DNA of 64,000 nucleotides from Enterobacteriaceae bacterium (lineage in GTDB: Bacteria; Pseudomonadota; Gammaproteobacteria; Enterobacterales; Enterobacteriaceae): the NCBI GenBank assembly GCA_902363335.1, contig CABIZV010000004.1, forward strand, positions 372,001 through 436,000, in the 5' to 3' direction. The notes beneath the pieces were generated by a model. It ran no database searches and was not told the origin of the DNA. It saw only the letters and a list, made by a program, of their open reading frames with translations. Below, in pieces: positions 53,452-61,634 of this stretch (positions are counted from its first letter, which is position 1; every line of letters begins with the position of its first letter). The position numbers and the translations under genes are program-made.

Positions 53452-53708
53452 ACGTTGCCCTCCCCGTTCAGCCAGCGTTGATTACAGCGTTCGACCACGC
53501 CGTCGAGCTGGGCGGTCATAAGATAAATCACGGAGGTAAGCTGTAACTGTTGCGCCGGATCACGACGCAATGATGTGCAGTCCTGCACCTGTACCAGCTC
53601 GCCGACAAACTGGCCGACGTTACGCAAATGTTCAAGGCATTCGAGGTCAGCCTGACTGATGGCCGACATCCATTTATTCTGTGGTTGTTCAGTGATATTT
53701 AAATGCAT
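53448..53708 (-). CDS. Small P4-like ORF upstream of cnr
   Basis: 86 residues from MHLNITEQPQNKWMSAISQA, with a conserved-looking helical body (GVVERCNQRWLNGEGNV end). Stop overlaps the cnr ATG by 4 bases. The frame extends 15 codons upstream, but the ATG at 53708 follows GGAGACGAAATC. Function not known to me; it is regularly found between ORF151 and cnr in P4-type elements. Confidence 0.75.
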   Translation of the reverse strand: MHLNITEQPQNKWMSAISQADLECLEHLRNVGQFVGELVQVQDCTSLRRDPAQQLQLTSVIYLMTAQLDGVVERCNQRWLNGEGNV

Positions 53709-53779
53709 GATTTCGTCTCCTGAAGACGTGCGTATCCCTGTGCAGATACGCACATTTAATTTTCGTTATCGTTTTTTAA

Positions 53780-54229
53780 TTACAGATAATGGCGATAACT
53801 GTTATCCGGTTTTATTTCCGGTTCAGTCCGGAGAATATCCCACCATTTCCGCATTACCGGTGCTGACTGTCTGACGGGGATAATATCCTGCGGATAATGA
53901 TTAATATTTTTATCCCGTCGTTTCTGTAATTCAGGGTCGGCAGCAATATCTTTCAGAACGATGTGACGATGTTCAGGGTTGCGCTTAAATATATCCGGGC
54001 TTTCGCAGGAAAAATCCCGTAAAAACCGGGCAAGCGGTATTTCGACAATCCGGCTATCGGAAATAATACGAATGAGGATAGTGAATGTCCGGCGATATGG
54101 GTTCCAGACCAGCGTCGGACAGAGGTACGGCATTTCCCACGGAATACCGTCGGCCAGAATGCCCACCACGCGCACATCAGGGAAACCGGCTGAGCAGAAC
54201 AGTTCGCCCGGTTGAGGGAAATCAAACAT
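53780..54229 (-). CDS. P4 ORF151-like protein
   Basis: 149 residues from MFDFPQPGELFCSAGFPDVR; in P4 the equivalent position holds ORF151 of similar size. No membrane segment or known catalytic motif. GGAGGTGGGGC precedes the chosen ATG, and its start overlaps the previous gene's end by 8 bases. Function unknown. Confidence 0.72.
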   Translation of the reverse strand: MFDFPQPGELFCSAGFPDVRVVGILADGIPWEMPYLCPTLVWNPYRRTFTILIRIISDSRIVEIPLARFLRDFSCESPDIFKRNPEHRHIVLKDIAADPELQKRRDKNINHYPQDIIPVRQSAPVMRKWWDILRTEPEIKPDNSYRHYL

Positions 54230-54509
54230 GCCCCACCTCCTGCGTAGCGAGAAAATCACGGCACAGGCCTTTCGCTTTCAGTTCCTCCAGTACGTGGCTG
54301 ATATCTTCATGCACATAACTCAGGATCTGCGGGGTATAAAGCTGGCTGAGTCCGTTTATTTCGTGGTGTCTTAAGTCATTGCCAAAAAAATGCAGGGTCT
54401 CACAGGCACGATTGAGTTTATGAAACGATTCGAGACTCAGGTGCTCACTGACAGCGTTAAGGTCATCACGGCGCGCTGAGACGGTCTGAACGGCATGTTG
54501 ATTATGCAT
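54222..54509 (-). CDS. Small ORF in the satellite early operon
   Basis: 95 residues from MHNQHAVQTVSARRDDLNAV, mainly helical and His-rich at the start. The ATG at 54509 overlaps the end of the Ash gene (stop 54502-54504), so translation is coupled. No family function recognised. Confidence 0.65.
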   Translation of the reverse strand: MHNQHAVQTVSARRDDLNAVSEHLSLESFHKLNRACETLHFFGNDLRHHEINGLSQLYTPQILSYVHEDISHVLEELKAKGLCRDFLATQEVGHV

Positions 54510-55101
54510 GGCATACCTCCACAACCGGCAGACGGGCGGCAAAGGAAAGGACGTATTCACGAACCAGAGAACGGCGGGCGGTGTGTTCATCACCGGCTAC
54601 GGTGCGCAGCATGCAGATACGGGGCTTACGGTCAGCACGGCGAATAGCGGCAAACACAAAGACAAATTCAGGGTGAGACGGGGTGAGGATCGTAGCCATA
54701 AGGCAACCTCCGATGGATAGCTGATAAATGCTATCGCCGGAGTTCTCACGCTCAGTGGCGATAGCCCAGACGGGGGTGAGAATACCGGCTCCATCGAGTA
54801 CCGGCCAGCCCGAGGGCTGCCCCGCCTGAGCTACCATTGACATGGCTGTGTGATATGCGATTACGGACAGGAGACACTGGGTCATACCTGCACGACTATC
54901 TGCACACCACACCATTATCTGGCGCGCTGTGGCGTTGATTGCGACACAAAAAAAGACGCATGGCGCGTCTGGTATCGCCGATGGATTGCTCGGGTTCTCA
55001 CGCCCGGCTGCCGATTTTGCGGCAACGACAAAACTGTACCAGGAAACATACAACAGATGCAAGCCAGAAAAAGGGGCTGTTTGATAGCGGCTCATATTCA
55101 T
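54502..55101 (-). CDS. Ash / Icd-like protein (P4 ORF199 equivalent)
   Basis: 199 residues, the same length as the P4 ORF199. The Ash signature CVFFCVAINATARQI and a flanking region SVVAQ-type (SMVAQAGQPSGWPVLDG) are present; such proteins are often annotated as host cell-division inhibitor Icd-like. ATG overlaps the vis stop (ATGA). Part of the early left operon. Confidence 0.8.
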   Translation of the reverse strand: MNMSRYQTAPFSGLHLLYVSWYSFVVAAKSAAGRENPSNPSAIPDAPCVFFCVAINATARQIMVWCADSRAGMTQCLLSVIAYHTAMSMVAQAGQPSGWPVLDGAGILTPVWAIATERENSGDSIYQLSIGGCLMATILTPSHPEFVFVFAAIRRADRKPRICMLRTVAGDEHTARRSLVREYVLSFAARLPVVEVCHA

Positions 55102-55364
55102 GCATCACACTTCCTGTTGCGATGAGCAACACGTTCCATCATCCATGCCGTGATTTCAGACTGGAGCCAGGCAACATTTTTACCACCCAGTGAGACCTGA
55201 ACAGGAAAAGCATCACGGGCGATTAAATCGTAGAGCGTGGAGCGGGACAGACCGCACTGATGAATGACTTCGGGAAGGCGTAAAAAACGTTCCTGAACCG
55301 GCGCTGAAACCGCCATCAGGTGTGTACCAGTGGGGGAAGATGGTGCTGATGAAACCGTGTGCAT
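55098..55364 (-). CDS. vis: Vis excisionase/regulator (AlpA family)
   Basis: 88 residues, as P4 Vis. AlpA-type helix-turn-helix: FLRLPEVIHQCGLSRSTLYD, then FPVQVSLGGKNVAWLQSEIT, ending in a basic tail. Vis acts as excisionase and represses the late left promoter in P4. First gene of the early operon here. Confidence 0.92.
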   Translation of the reverse strand: MHTVSSAPSSPTGTHLMAVSAPVQERFLRLPEVIHQCGLSRSTLYDLIARDAFPVQVSLGGKNVAWLQSEITAWMMERVAHRNRKCDA

Positions 55365-55643
55365 AACGCTACCTCATTAATATCCGCAGAGATCCGAACG
55401 TATCCGTCCGGCATCAGGTAGCTCTCTATTTTGTGAATATTTTTACTTAATGCAACAGGGCCAAATTGTACAAAGCACAAGACAACGGGTGACGTTTTTT
55501 TACACAAGACCATTTAAAGGCGCAGGAAGGAGTTAGAAGCCACTGGAGATTTTAAAAGTGAAATGCAAATTGCTTTAATCTCTATAACAGAATTAATTAA
55601 TAGGATAGAGCGCATAAAATTTACATTTATGACGTTCAGACCG

Positions 55644-55746
55644 GTGAACAGTAGTGAACAGTTGGTGAACACTTCCCTTTCAACTGTTCACCCTTTAATT
55701 TGCTGTATTACTTATCTTTTTTCTTTTGGTGAACAGTAGTGAATAG
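55644..55746. repeat. Second iteron cluster (P4 ori/crr type)
   Basis: GTGAACAG at 55644, 55654 and 55729, GTGAACAC at 55665, CTGTTCAC at 55684 and GTGAATAG at 55739: again six units, about 4.9 kb from the first cluster. P4 replication needs two such cis regions. Confidence 0.85.
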
Positions 55747-55822
55747 TTATTAGTAAAAAAACAAACAGAGAGAGGGTTTTCCAGCGACCTTTCTCTGGCA
55801 AGCCGGGTTTTTAAGTCCTGTT

Positions 55823-55840
55823 TGTGCCAGGACTGCTACA
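55823..55840 (+). promoter_or_regulatory. Ogr/delta activator site for the sid promoter
   Basis: TGT-N12-ACA (TGT at 55823, ACA at 55838), extended to TTGT/ACAA, the exact pattern bound by P2 Ogr and P4 delta about 55 bases upstream of late transcription starts. It is 75 bases before sid, in the right place. Confidence 0.8.
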
Positions 55841-55914
55841 ACCGCAATGAATCGAGTTGTTGTCTGAGGGGCGGCAGAATGGCGTCAGGTTGAAAACACA
55901 CAGAGGGCCCGACG

Positions 55915-56718
55915 ATGAAAGCAGACGTACTTACTTCAGTAATGAAAACCATTGGCAGCACACAGAATGAGACAATCCGCACGGCCATTGATATCGCACT
56001 GGATACGCTTAACGAGAAAGCGAACCAGAGCGCAGAGGCCGCAATGAATAACGCTCTTGACGCGTTCAGTCAGGCCAAATCCGCACACACGGGAAATATG
56101 CTGAAACTGAATGATATTGAGGCCGCCATTACCCGCAGCGAGAAAGAACGCCAGAACGCGCTGAATGAGAGTGCCGAAGCGGAGCAGAACTGGCGAGCCC
56201 GCTTTCGCGAACTGCGCGGCATGATGACCCCGGAACTGAAAGCGGAACATGGTCAGCGAGTGGCCGGTCGTGAGCTGGCTGAGGAGTTCACCGCCCTGAT
56301 TGATGAGCTCAATGATGATAAAGCACGTACCATGCTGGCCGCCTGTACGTCAGGAAAAGAATACGTCAGCGCTCATTCAGATGTGTTCTCTGCCTATGCC
56401 CGGAATGAGTGGGCGGTGGTAATGAAAGACATTCCCCCTGCACTGGTACGCGCATTTGCTTTACGTCTGCGTGAGCTTGAGATTAAGGGGGAAGAACACC
56501 CTCACACTATTCTGATTCAGGAGCTGGGCGAGAATGTACTGACACAGAGCCAGTATTACGCATTCAACATGGAAAATGAGCCGGTGATTTCACAGATTGG
56601 CCTTCATCGCCCGGCACTCACCGGCGTAGACATGAAGCTCTTTAAAAGTCCTGCCCTCAGAATGGCGCGAGCTAAAGCGCTGGCACAGAAGAAAAAAGCG
56701 CAGGAGGTGAAGTCATGA
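55915..56718 (+). CDS. sid: Capsid-size determination protein Sid
   Basis: External scaffold that forces the P2 helper to build small capsids. 267 residues; P4 Sid is 244. Shared features: long N-terminal helix with NWRARFRELRGMM (P4 DWRTAFRAAGGVL), LKAEHGQRVAGRELAEEF, and C-terminal ISQIGLHRPALTGVD. First gene of the late operon sid-ogr-psu. Confidence 0.85.
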   Translation: MKADVLTSVMKTIGSTQNETIRTAIDIALDTLNEKANQSAEAAMNNALDAFSQAKSAHTGNMLKLNDIEAAITRSEKERQNALNESAEAEQNWRARFRELRGMMTPELKAEHGQRVAGRELAEEFTALIDELNDDKARTMLAACTSGKEYVSAHSDVFSAYARNEWAVVMKDIPPALVRAFALRLRELEIKGEEHPHTILIQELGENVLTQSQYYAFNMENEPVISQIGLHRPALTGVDMKLFKSPALRMARAKALAQKKKAQEVKS

Positions 56719-56957
56719 TGCGCTGTCCGTACTGCAAACAGGCTGCCCATGTTCGCACCAGTCGTTACCTGTCGGATAACGTCAAACAGAGTTATCTCCA
56801 GTGTGTGAATGTTTTCTGCTCCGCGACGTTTCGTACCATTGAGTCTATCGACGAGGTGATACGGCCACCGGCGGAGGAAAAGCCAGAACCGGCGCAGACC
56901 GCGCCAGTGACACCGCCACGAATTCTGGATAGCGCTCGCTCATCGTTGCGCCACTGA
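56715..56957 (+). CDS. Ogr/Delta zinc-finger late activator, single-domain
   Basis: 80 residues. Cys pairs C4-x2-C7 and C30-x4-C35 (CPYC ... CVNVFC) form the Ogr zinc finger, followed by a Pro-rich tail. P4 delta is two fused Ogr units (about 166 residues); this copy has one, like P2 Ogr. AGGAGGT RBS, start overlapping the sid stop (ATGA). Confidence 0.9.
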   Translation: MMRCPYCKQAAHVRTSRYLSDNVKQSYLQCVNVFCSATFRTIESIDEVIRPPAEEKPEPAQTAPVTPPRILDSARSSLRH

Positions 56958-56972
56958 TTCAGGAGAAAAGAA

Positions 56973-57548
56973 ATGATACGAGCACCACTGGAGCAGGCCT
57001 TTGAAACCTGTCAGAAGAATAAATCGGACTGGATGAGCAGCAAGTCAGCACTGGCACGGGCTGAAATGACGCTGAAAGAACATGAGCTCACCAGTACCCA
57101 TTATGAGCCTGACGCTGTACAGGCGCTGCGTGATGATATTGACCTGAAAAAATGGGCAGTAAACCAGTCTGCCGGTCGGTATATCCGGTCACATGAGACT
57201 GTGCAGCGTATCAGTATGCGTCGTCAGCTCCACGTCTTTATGCAGGTCAGTGGCGACGCGCTGGCCGCAGCGCTGGCACCGGAATTAATGCACCTCCGGG
57301 AGCTACCTGAAATCGTCAGGGAACGGGCTCTCGACCGGGCGGCCGCCAGCATTCGCGAAGCCCTATCGGTTCATCTGGCCAGCGGAAGAGATATTCATTA
57401 TGTGCAGGATGACCGGGATATTCTGACCACTATCGGATTCCGGCCTGACAGAGCATCCAGAGAGGACAGCCGGGCAAAATATACGCCTGAGCAGTGTAAG
57501 ATTTTCATGTGCCGACAGGCCACTCAGAAACGCAAAAAATCCGCATAA
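56973..57548 (+). CDS. psu: Polarity suppression protein Psu
   Basis: Rho antiterminator and capsid decoration protein. 191 residues against 190 in P4, collinear (EQAFETCQKNKSDW, KWAVNQSAGRYIRSHE, LAAALAPELM, DILTTIGFRPD). Last gene of the late operon. Confidence 0.96.
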   Translation: MIRAPLEQAFETCQKNKSDWMSSKSALARAEMTLKEHELTSTHYEPDAVQALRDDIDLKKWAVNQSAGRYIRSHETVQRISMRRQLHVFMQVSGDALAAALAPELMHLRELPEIVRERALDRAAASIREALSVHLASGRDIHYVQDDRDILTTIGFRPDRASREDSRAKYTPEQCKIFMCRQATQKRKKSA

Positions 57549-57712
57549 AACGCCCCGAAAATACCCGTCTTTTTAAGAAAAATAGCGATGCATGCCTATG
57601 CTGCATGGTTTTGCATACAAAACCCTGAATTTTCCACACCCCGCCGCGCCAGCACTGGCGTGGCCTGAGCCCCTTCATCCACCTGCATTAAAAGTGCCCC
57701 ACGAAGCGGGCA

Positions 57713-57731
57713 GGCGTGGCGGGGAGAGCAT
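57713..57731 (+). other. P2/P4-type cos site
   Basis: GGCGTGGCGGGGAGAGCAT differs from the P2/P4 19-base cohesive end (GGCGAGGCGGGGAAAGCAC) at three positions, and the flank TGCGCGC continues the match. It lies just after psu, as in P4, so helper terminase could package the element. Confidence 0.88.
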
Positions 57732-57966
57732 TGCGCGCCATGTTTAATGGCGGGATAAATATCTTGAGTCATCACGCGATAGTTATTTTCTGAGTTATTA
57801 GGTCATTTGTTGAACAAAGTTATTATTTAACTCTAAATATTGGAGTAGGGATAAAAACATGGTAATCCTTAGGTAAATATAAGGTGGAAGTTATCTGTCC
57901 AGAATTTCACGGGTAAATTAATAAAGACAACAAATATGTTATACTTGTTGTCTTTATTATCTCTAT

Positions 57967-59925
57967 CTAAAATCCTTCTAGTAGTTTATTAATTCCGTTA
58001 CTATCATCATGACGTATCTTATCTAATTCTTCTAGTGCTTTTCGATATTTGAGTTGCGGCGTTTTATCAAAAGATAATATTCCTGAAATTAACTTTAAAT
58101 CAAAGCTCTCAGTGCAATTAAAAATATTATCGAAGTTAACATCTATTTTTAATTCATCTGTGTTTTTGATGGCTCGACGAACTTCGCGACCTAGATTTTC
58201 ATCGTCACTGTTTAATCTATTTTCGCTGTGAAAGTATTCAGGGTTTCTTGATTTTAGAATGCTAAGAATGTAAGAAATGATAGTTTCATTTCTGGCAATG
58301 ACGACCCATGTATTTCCAATGTCTGCAAAGGTTGTATTAAGATAACCATCTTTAGTGTTTAGTTCTTTAAATTCTCGGAAATCGCCGTTAATTAAATTAG
58401 AAAGTGTTGCATTCTCTACCCTTTTGGAAAACATGTAAATTAATGACCTTCCTGGGAACAGTAGTTCAGCTTTAGAAACAACATCTTTTGGATTGCAGGC
58501 TGATTTATTTTGAATGAGTCTATCATATAGGAGGACGTAATCTTCGAGTAGTGTTCTTATTACACTTGATCTGAATGTTGAGTAATCAATATCAGCACAT
58601 AATTCAAATAGGTTTTTATGTCTGATAGATTCTTCAGTTTGATAAAGCTTAGTTAGTATTCCTCTTTGTCTCTCTTTCGTATCTCTGCAAATAAACATTG
58701 CAGCGAAGTACTCCATTAATGACTTATGAGACCATCTAATAATTGCACCTTCCTTGACAAATAATGGAACGGTCTCAATTAAATCCTTAATGAATGAGGA
58801 AGGCGAAACTCTCATGCCAGGTATTTTTGATACAATATCATTTATAATTATTTGCAAATCATCTTTTGTAAATTCAATACGTCCACCCTCCTTAAGACAC
58901 CAAAAACCTAACCTTCTTAAAATTTGGTGAAAATCGGTAGAGTCGAGTTTTGAATATTTTTCTCGGACATACCCAAGTTCTTTAGTGAGGTCGTGGGACT
59001 CAAATAAAGCATCAAAAACTTGGCTATAAAATAGTTCTTTTTTACGGGGGATTATTGGTTTGAATTTATAAGCACAAAATAATAGCGAGACATATAAAGG
59101 AGTAGATAGGAAATCATCAAAATTACGACCTTCCTCTAAACGCAAACCTTTTATTAATTGACTCGATATATAGCCTGTGTTGTCATATCTTCTTATTAAA
59201 TCATAGGCTTGATATGTATCTAAAGGTCTAATTTTAAAACGTGAAAAACCATAAAGTTCAGATAGGAAACTGTCATGACGTGATGTGATTATTATCTTGC
59301 TGTTCGGGAAGTTATCAGCAAAGTCTCTTAATAAAGTAACAACTGTTGATTTAATATCTTGAGGTATTTCATCAATGCCATCGAAAAGATAAATGAAAGG
59401 AATTTCTTTAATGCACTCATTAGAAACACTTTTCCCTAGGCCAAGAAAATTTTTGATTTGTTCAGATATACTATAATCTTTTATGCGGCGCAACTCTAAA
59501 TAAATGGGAATGTAATTGGTTTCTTCGATGCAGTACATTGCTATCCGCTTCATTAGGGTCGACTTACCCATTCCAGCAGAATCGGTGATAAGTATATGAT
59601 TGAAAGAATTAAGTAAGTCTATTTTGTTATTAATTAGACATTCGTAGTTGGACTTTTCGTTATCATGAAATACAGAAATTGGTTCATATATTCTTTTGAG
59701 CTCGACAGGTGTATTTTGAAAAGCTAGAGTGTTAACGAGAGAGCATTGCCCACCCATTCTAGCGAGAAAGAATTCCATTCTCTCATTAAGGAATCGTGCT
59801 GCTTTTATATCATCATAGTAACCTTTTATTCGTGAGGAAATAATTGGTACGATTTTATTTTTAATTACCTCTTTTGCCCAAGGTAACGATGCAGCTATCA
59901 TTCCTTCCAATGTTACAGGTTGCAT
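57967..59925 (-). CDS. NACHT-domain NTPase, candidate bacterial NLR defence protein
   Basis: 652 residues. Walker A DSAGMGKST (about 115-123), Walker B with NACHT-type acidic patch IYLFDGIDE (178-186), sensor KIIITSRHD (about 211-219), and the winged-helix signature WSHKSLMEYFAA (398-409). These identify a NACHT STAND ATPase. About 110 N-terminal residues form an effector-like or unknown domain, and about 240 C-terminal residues have no visible repeats. ATG at 59925 has AGGAGA; the TTG at 59940 is poorer. It starts 19 bases after int and is AT-rich. Anti-phage role is inferred from family and position. Confidence 0.88.
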   Translation of the reverse strand: MQPVTLEGMIAASLPWAKEVIKNKIVPIISSRIKGYYDDIKAARFLNERMEFFLARMGGQCSLVNTLAFQNTPVELKRIYEPISVFHDNEKSNYECLINNKIDLLNSFNHILITDSAGMGKSTLMKRIAMYCIEETNYIPIYLELRRIKDYSISEQIKNFLGLGKSVSNECIKEIPFIYLFDGIDEIPQDIKSTVVTLLRDFADNFPNSKIIITSRHDSFLSELYGFSRFKIRPLDTYQAYDLIRRYDNTGYISSQLIKGLRLEEGRNFDDFLSTPLYVSLLFCAYKFKPIIPRKKELFYSQVFDALFESHDLTKELGYVREKYSKLDSTDFHQILRRLGFWCLKEGGRIEFTKDDLQIIINDIVSKIPGMRVSPSSFIKDLIETVPLFVKEGAIIRWSHKSLMEYFAAMFICRDTKERQRGILTKLYQTEESIRHKNLFELCADIDYSTFRSSVIRTLLEDYVLLYDRLIQNKSACNPKDVVSKAELLFPGRSLIYMFSKRVENATLSNLINGDFREFKELNTKDGYLNTTFADIGNTWVVIARNETIISYILSILKSRNPEYFHSENRLNSDDENLGREVRRAIKNTDELKIDVNFDNIFNCTESFDLKLISGILSFDKTPQLKYRKALEELDKIRHDDSNGINKLLEGF

Positions 59926-59944
59926 GAGATCTCCTATCAATATT

Positions 59945-61132
59945 TCAATTGTGGACTTTAAGTCCCCACCAATTCATTAGTTCTATTCTTGCATTTAAAT
60001 ATGTTGAGCGATTATAAGCTTTACGAACCTCGTTGTTATCCGAATGAGCTAACGCAGCTTCTACTACGTCACTGTTGAATCCCGCCTCATTCATAGCCGT
60101 GCTTGCTATGGATCGCAATCCATGGGCAACTAGTTTCCCACCATAACCAATGCGCTTAAGTGCGGCATTGGCAGTCTGGCTATTCATTGGTTGTTTAGGG
60201 TCATTTCTGCTAGGAAAAACATGTTCTCGATGGGCGCTGATTGGCTTCATTACTTCCAAAATTTCTAATGCTTGGGGAGATAAAGGTACGGTGTGCTCTC
60301 GTTTAGCCTTCATCCGTTCGGCTGGAATCGTCCAGAGCTTTGCATCGAGATCGATCTCTACCCATCTAGTACCGGAGGCCTCAGAAGGGCGCACGAGGGT
60401 TAGGAGCTGCCATTCAATTAGGCAGCGAGTCGAAACTGAGAGATTCGACATCACCAAAGAACGCATGAGTTTTGGTAATTCTTCTGGTCGTAGCGTTGGC
60501 ATGTTTTGCTTTTTGGGTTTTTCAAATGCCATACCAATACCTGACGCTGGGTTGGCATCAATCAAACCGGTGTTAACCGCATAAATCATTATCTCGTTAA
60601 TACGCTGCACCAGTCGGCGTACTGTCTCGAGTGCTCCACGTGCTTTGATTGGTTCAAGGGCTTCAACCAGTGTTCGGGCTTTGATTTGCTGGACAGGAAT
60701 CTCACCGATGGCAGGGAATACGTCTTTTTCGAGTGAGCGCCATATATCTTTAGCGTAATCAGGGGTAACGCTTTTGCTTTTGAGCCTGAACCAGTTAGCG
60801 GCGACAGTCGAAAAAATACTGTCCAGAGCGATTTGCTGCTGTTCCTCTGCAACTTCGGCCTGAATTTGCGGGTCGATTCCGTTGGCTAATAAGGCGAGGT
60901 AATCCGCTCTTAGCCCTCGGGCATCAGCAAGCGAAAGGGCAGGGAAGGCTCCGAGCCCCATCATTGTCCGCTGCTTTGTTGCCGGACGTTGATAACGGAA
61001 ACGCCAGAGCTTTTTCCCACTGGTTTTCACTATCAGGAAAAGCCCATCGCCATCATGCAGCGTTAGATCCTTCTCTAATGCTTTAGCGCGCAGAACTTCA
61101 GTGTTGGTCAGGGGGCGTGTTGTCCGTGCCAC
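59945..61132 (-). CDS. int: P4/CP4-57-type tyrosine integrase
   Basis: 395 residues: DUF4102 N-terminal arm-binding domain (LTLHDGDGLFLIVKTSGKKL), core-binding domain, and catalytic domain with Arg in VRPSEASG, HGLR (AHGLRSIAST), His in ALAHSDNN and Tyr in VRKAYNRST. Closest in memory to IntA of CP4-57, which uses ssrA. GTG start with GGAG upstream. Adjacent to the right att repeat. Confidence 0.95.
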   Translation of the reverse strand: MARTTRPLTNTEVLRAKALEKDLTLHDGDGLFLIVKTSGKKLWRFRYQRPATKQRTMMGLGAFPALSLADARGLRADYLALLANGIDPQIQAEVAEEQQQIALDSIFSTVAANWFRLKSKSVTPDYAKDIWRSLEKDVFPAIGEIPVQQIKARTLVEALEPIKARGALETVRRLVQRINEIMIYAVNTGLIDANPASGIGMAFEKPKKQNMPTLRPEELPKLMRSLVMSNLSVSTRCLIEWQLLTLVRPSEASGTRWVEIDLDAKLWTIPAERMKAKREHTVPLSPQALEILEVMKPISAHREHVFPSRNDPKQPMNSQTANAALKRIGYGGKLVAHGLRSIASTAMNEAGFNSDVVEAALAHSDNNEVRKAYNRSTYLNARIELMNWWGLKVHN

Positions 61133-61150
61133 TGTGGCCGCTCCTTCGTG

Positions 61151-61206
61151 AATTGGTATACGTTTTTAGGTCTACATCTTACCGTATACCTAAACGTATA
61201 CCAATT
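61151..61206. promoter_or_regulatory. Inverted arm-type repeats before int
   Basis: AATTGGTATACGTTTTTAGG (61151-61170) faces TATACCTAAACGTATACCAATT (61185-61206) as an inverted repeat separated by about 14 bases. The second arm recurs at the left end of the element. Position over the int promoter suggests binding of Int or Vis, with autoregulation. Confidence 0.65.
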
Positions 61207-61257
61207 ATCACTGGATTCAGGCGGATCATCTCGGATGATCATGGACAAATAACAGAT

Positions 61258-61351
61258 ACAAAAAAGCCCGCAAGGCTTACGCTTAGCGGGCTTTCAGGAC
61301 TTCCTCGGACGACTCTGGTAATCGTTGAGGGAGAATTTTGGTGGGCTGGGG
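61258..61351 (+). repeat. Right attachment repeat
   Basis: Counterpart of 49493-49586 with about 11 mismatches in 94. The 22-bp end GGAGAATTTTGGTGGGCTGG plus GG is identical. After it, the sequence does not continue as ssrA. Confidence 0.85.
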
Positions 61352-61634
61352 TCCCTGTAATTAGCCATTCATTCCATTGATTTTTAATGTTATTTATACT
61401 ATGAATTTTATGTGTGGTTCTAAAAAGGAACCATAAATCGTAATGGTATGGGTTATCACGATTAGCGGATTGGAGAATTGTATCAAAAGGAAACAAATTC
61501 TTCAGTTCAACTCCCTGCTAGTAGCTGAACTGCGCAAGCAGGATCTGCTTTTCACCGATTAGTGAATGCGGTAGTTTTTCAGCGAAACTGAATTCTATCC
61601 GTAGGGCAGTACCAGCATAGGTGGAGAATGGATT

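Larger units (their letters stand above)
55365..55914. promoter_or_regulatory. Satellite control region between vis and sid
   Basis: 550 bases with no gene. Contains the second iteron cluster and the late activator site listed separately, and must hold the early left promoter. The P4 immunity RNA (cI) and kil gene could not be recognised; a short structured RNA here would need structure prediction to support. Confidence 0.6.
49493..61351. mobile_element. P4-like phage satellite integrated at an ssrA-type site
   Basis: About 11.8 kb (P4 itself is 11.6 kb) bounded by 94-bp imperfect direct repeats. In order from the left: nuclease-like membrane protein, iteron cluster, alpha, cnr, small ORF, ORF151-like, 95-residue ORF, Ash, Vis, iteron cluster, late promoter site, sid, ogr/delta, psu, cos, NACHT NTPase, int. 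All replication, immunity-region, helper-exploitation and packaging parts are present and unbroken, so the element may be functional if a P2-like helper is available. P4 gop-beta-cII is replaced by the NACHT gene. Confidence 0.95.
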
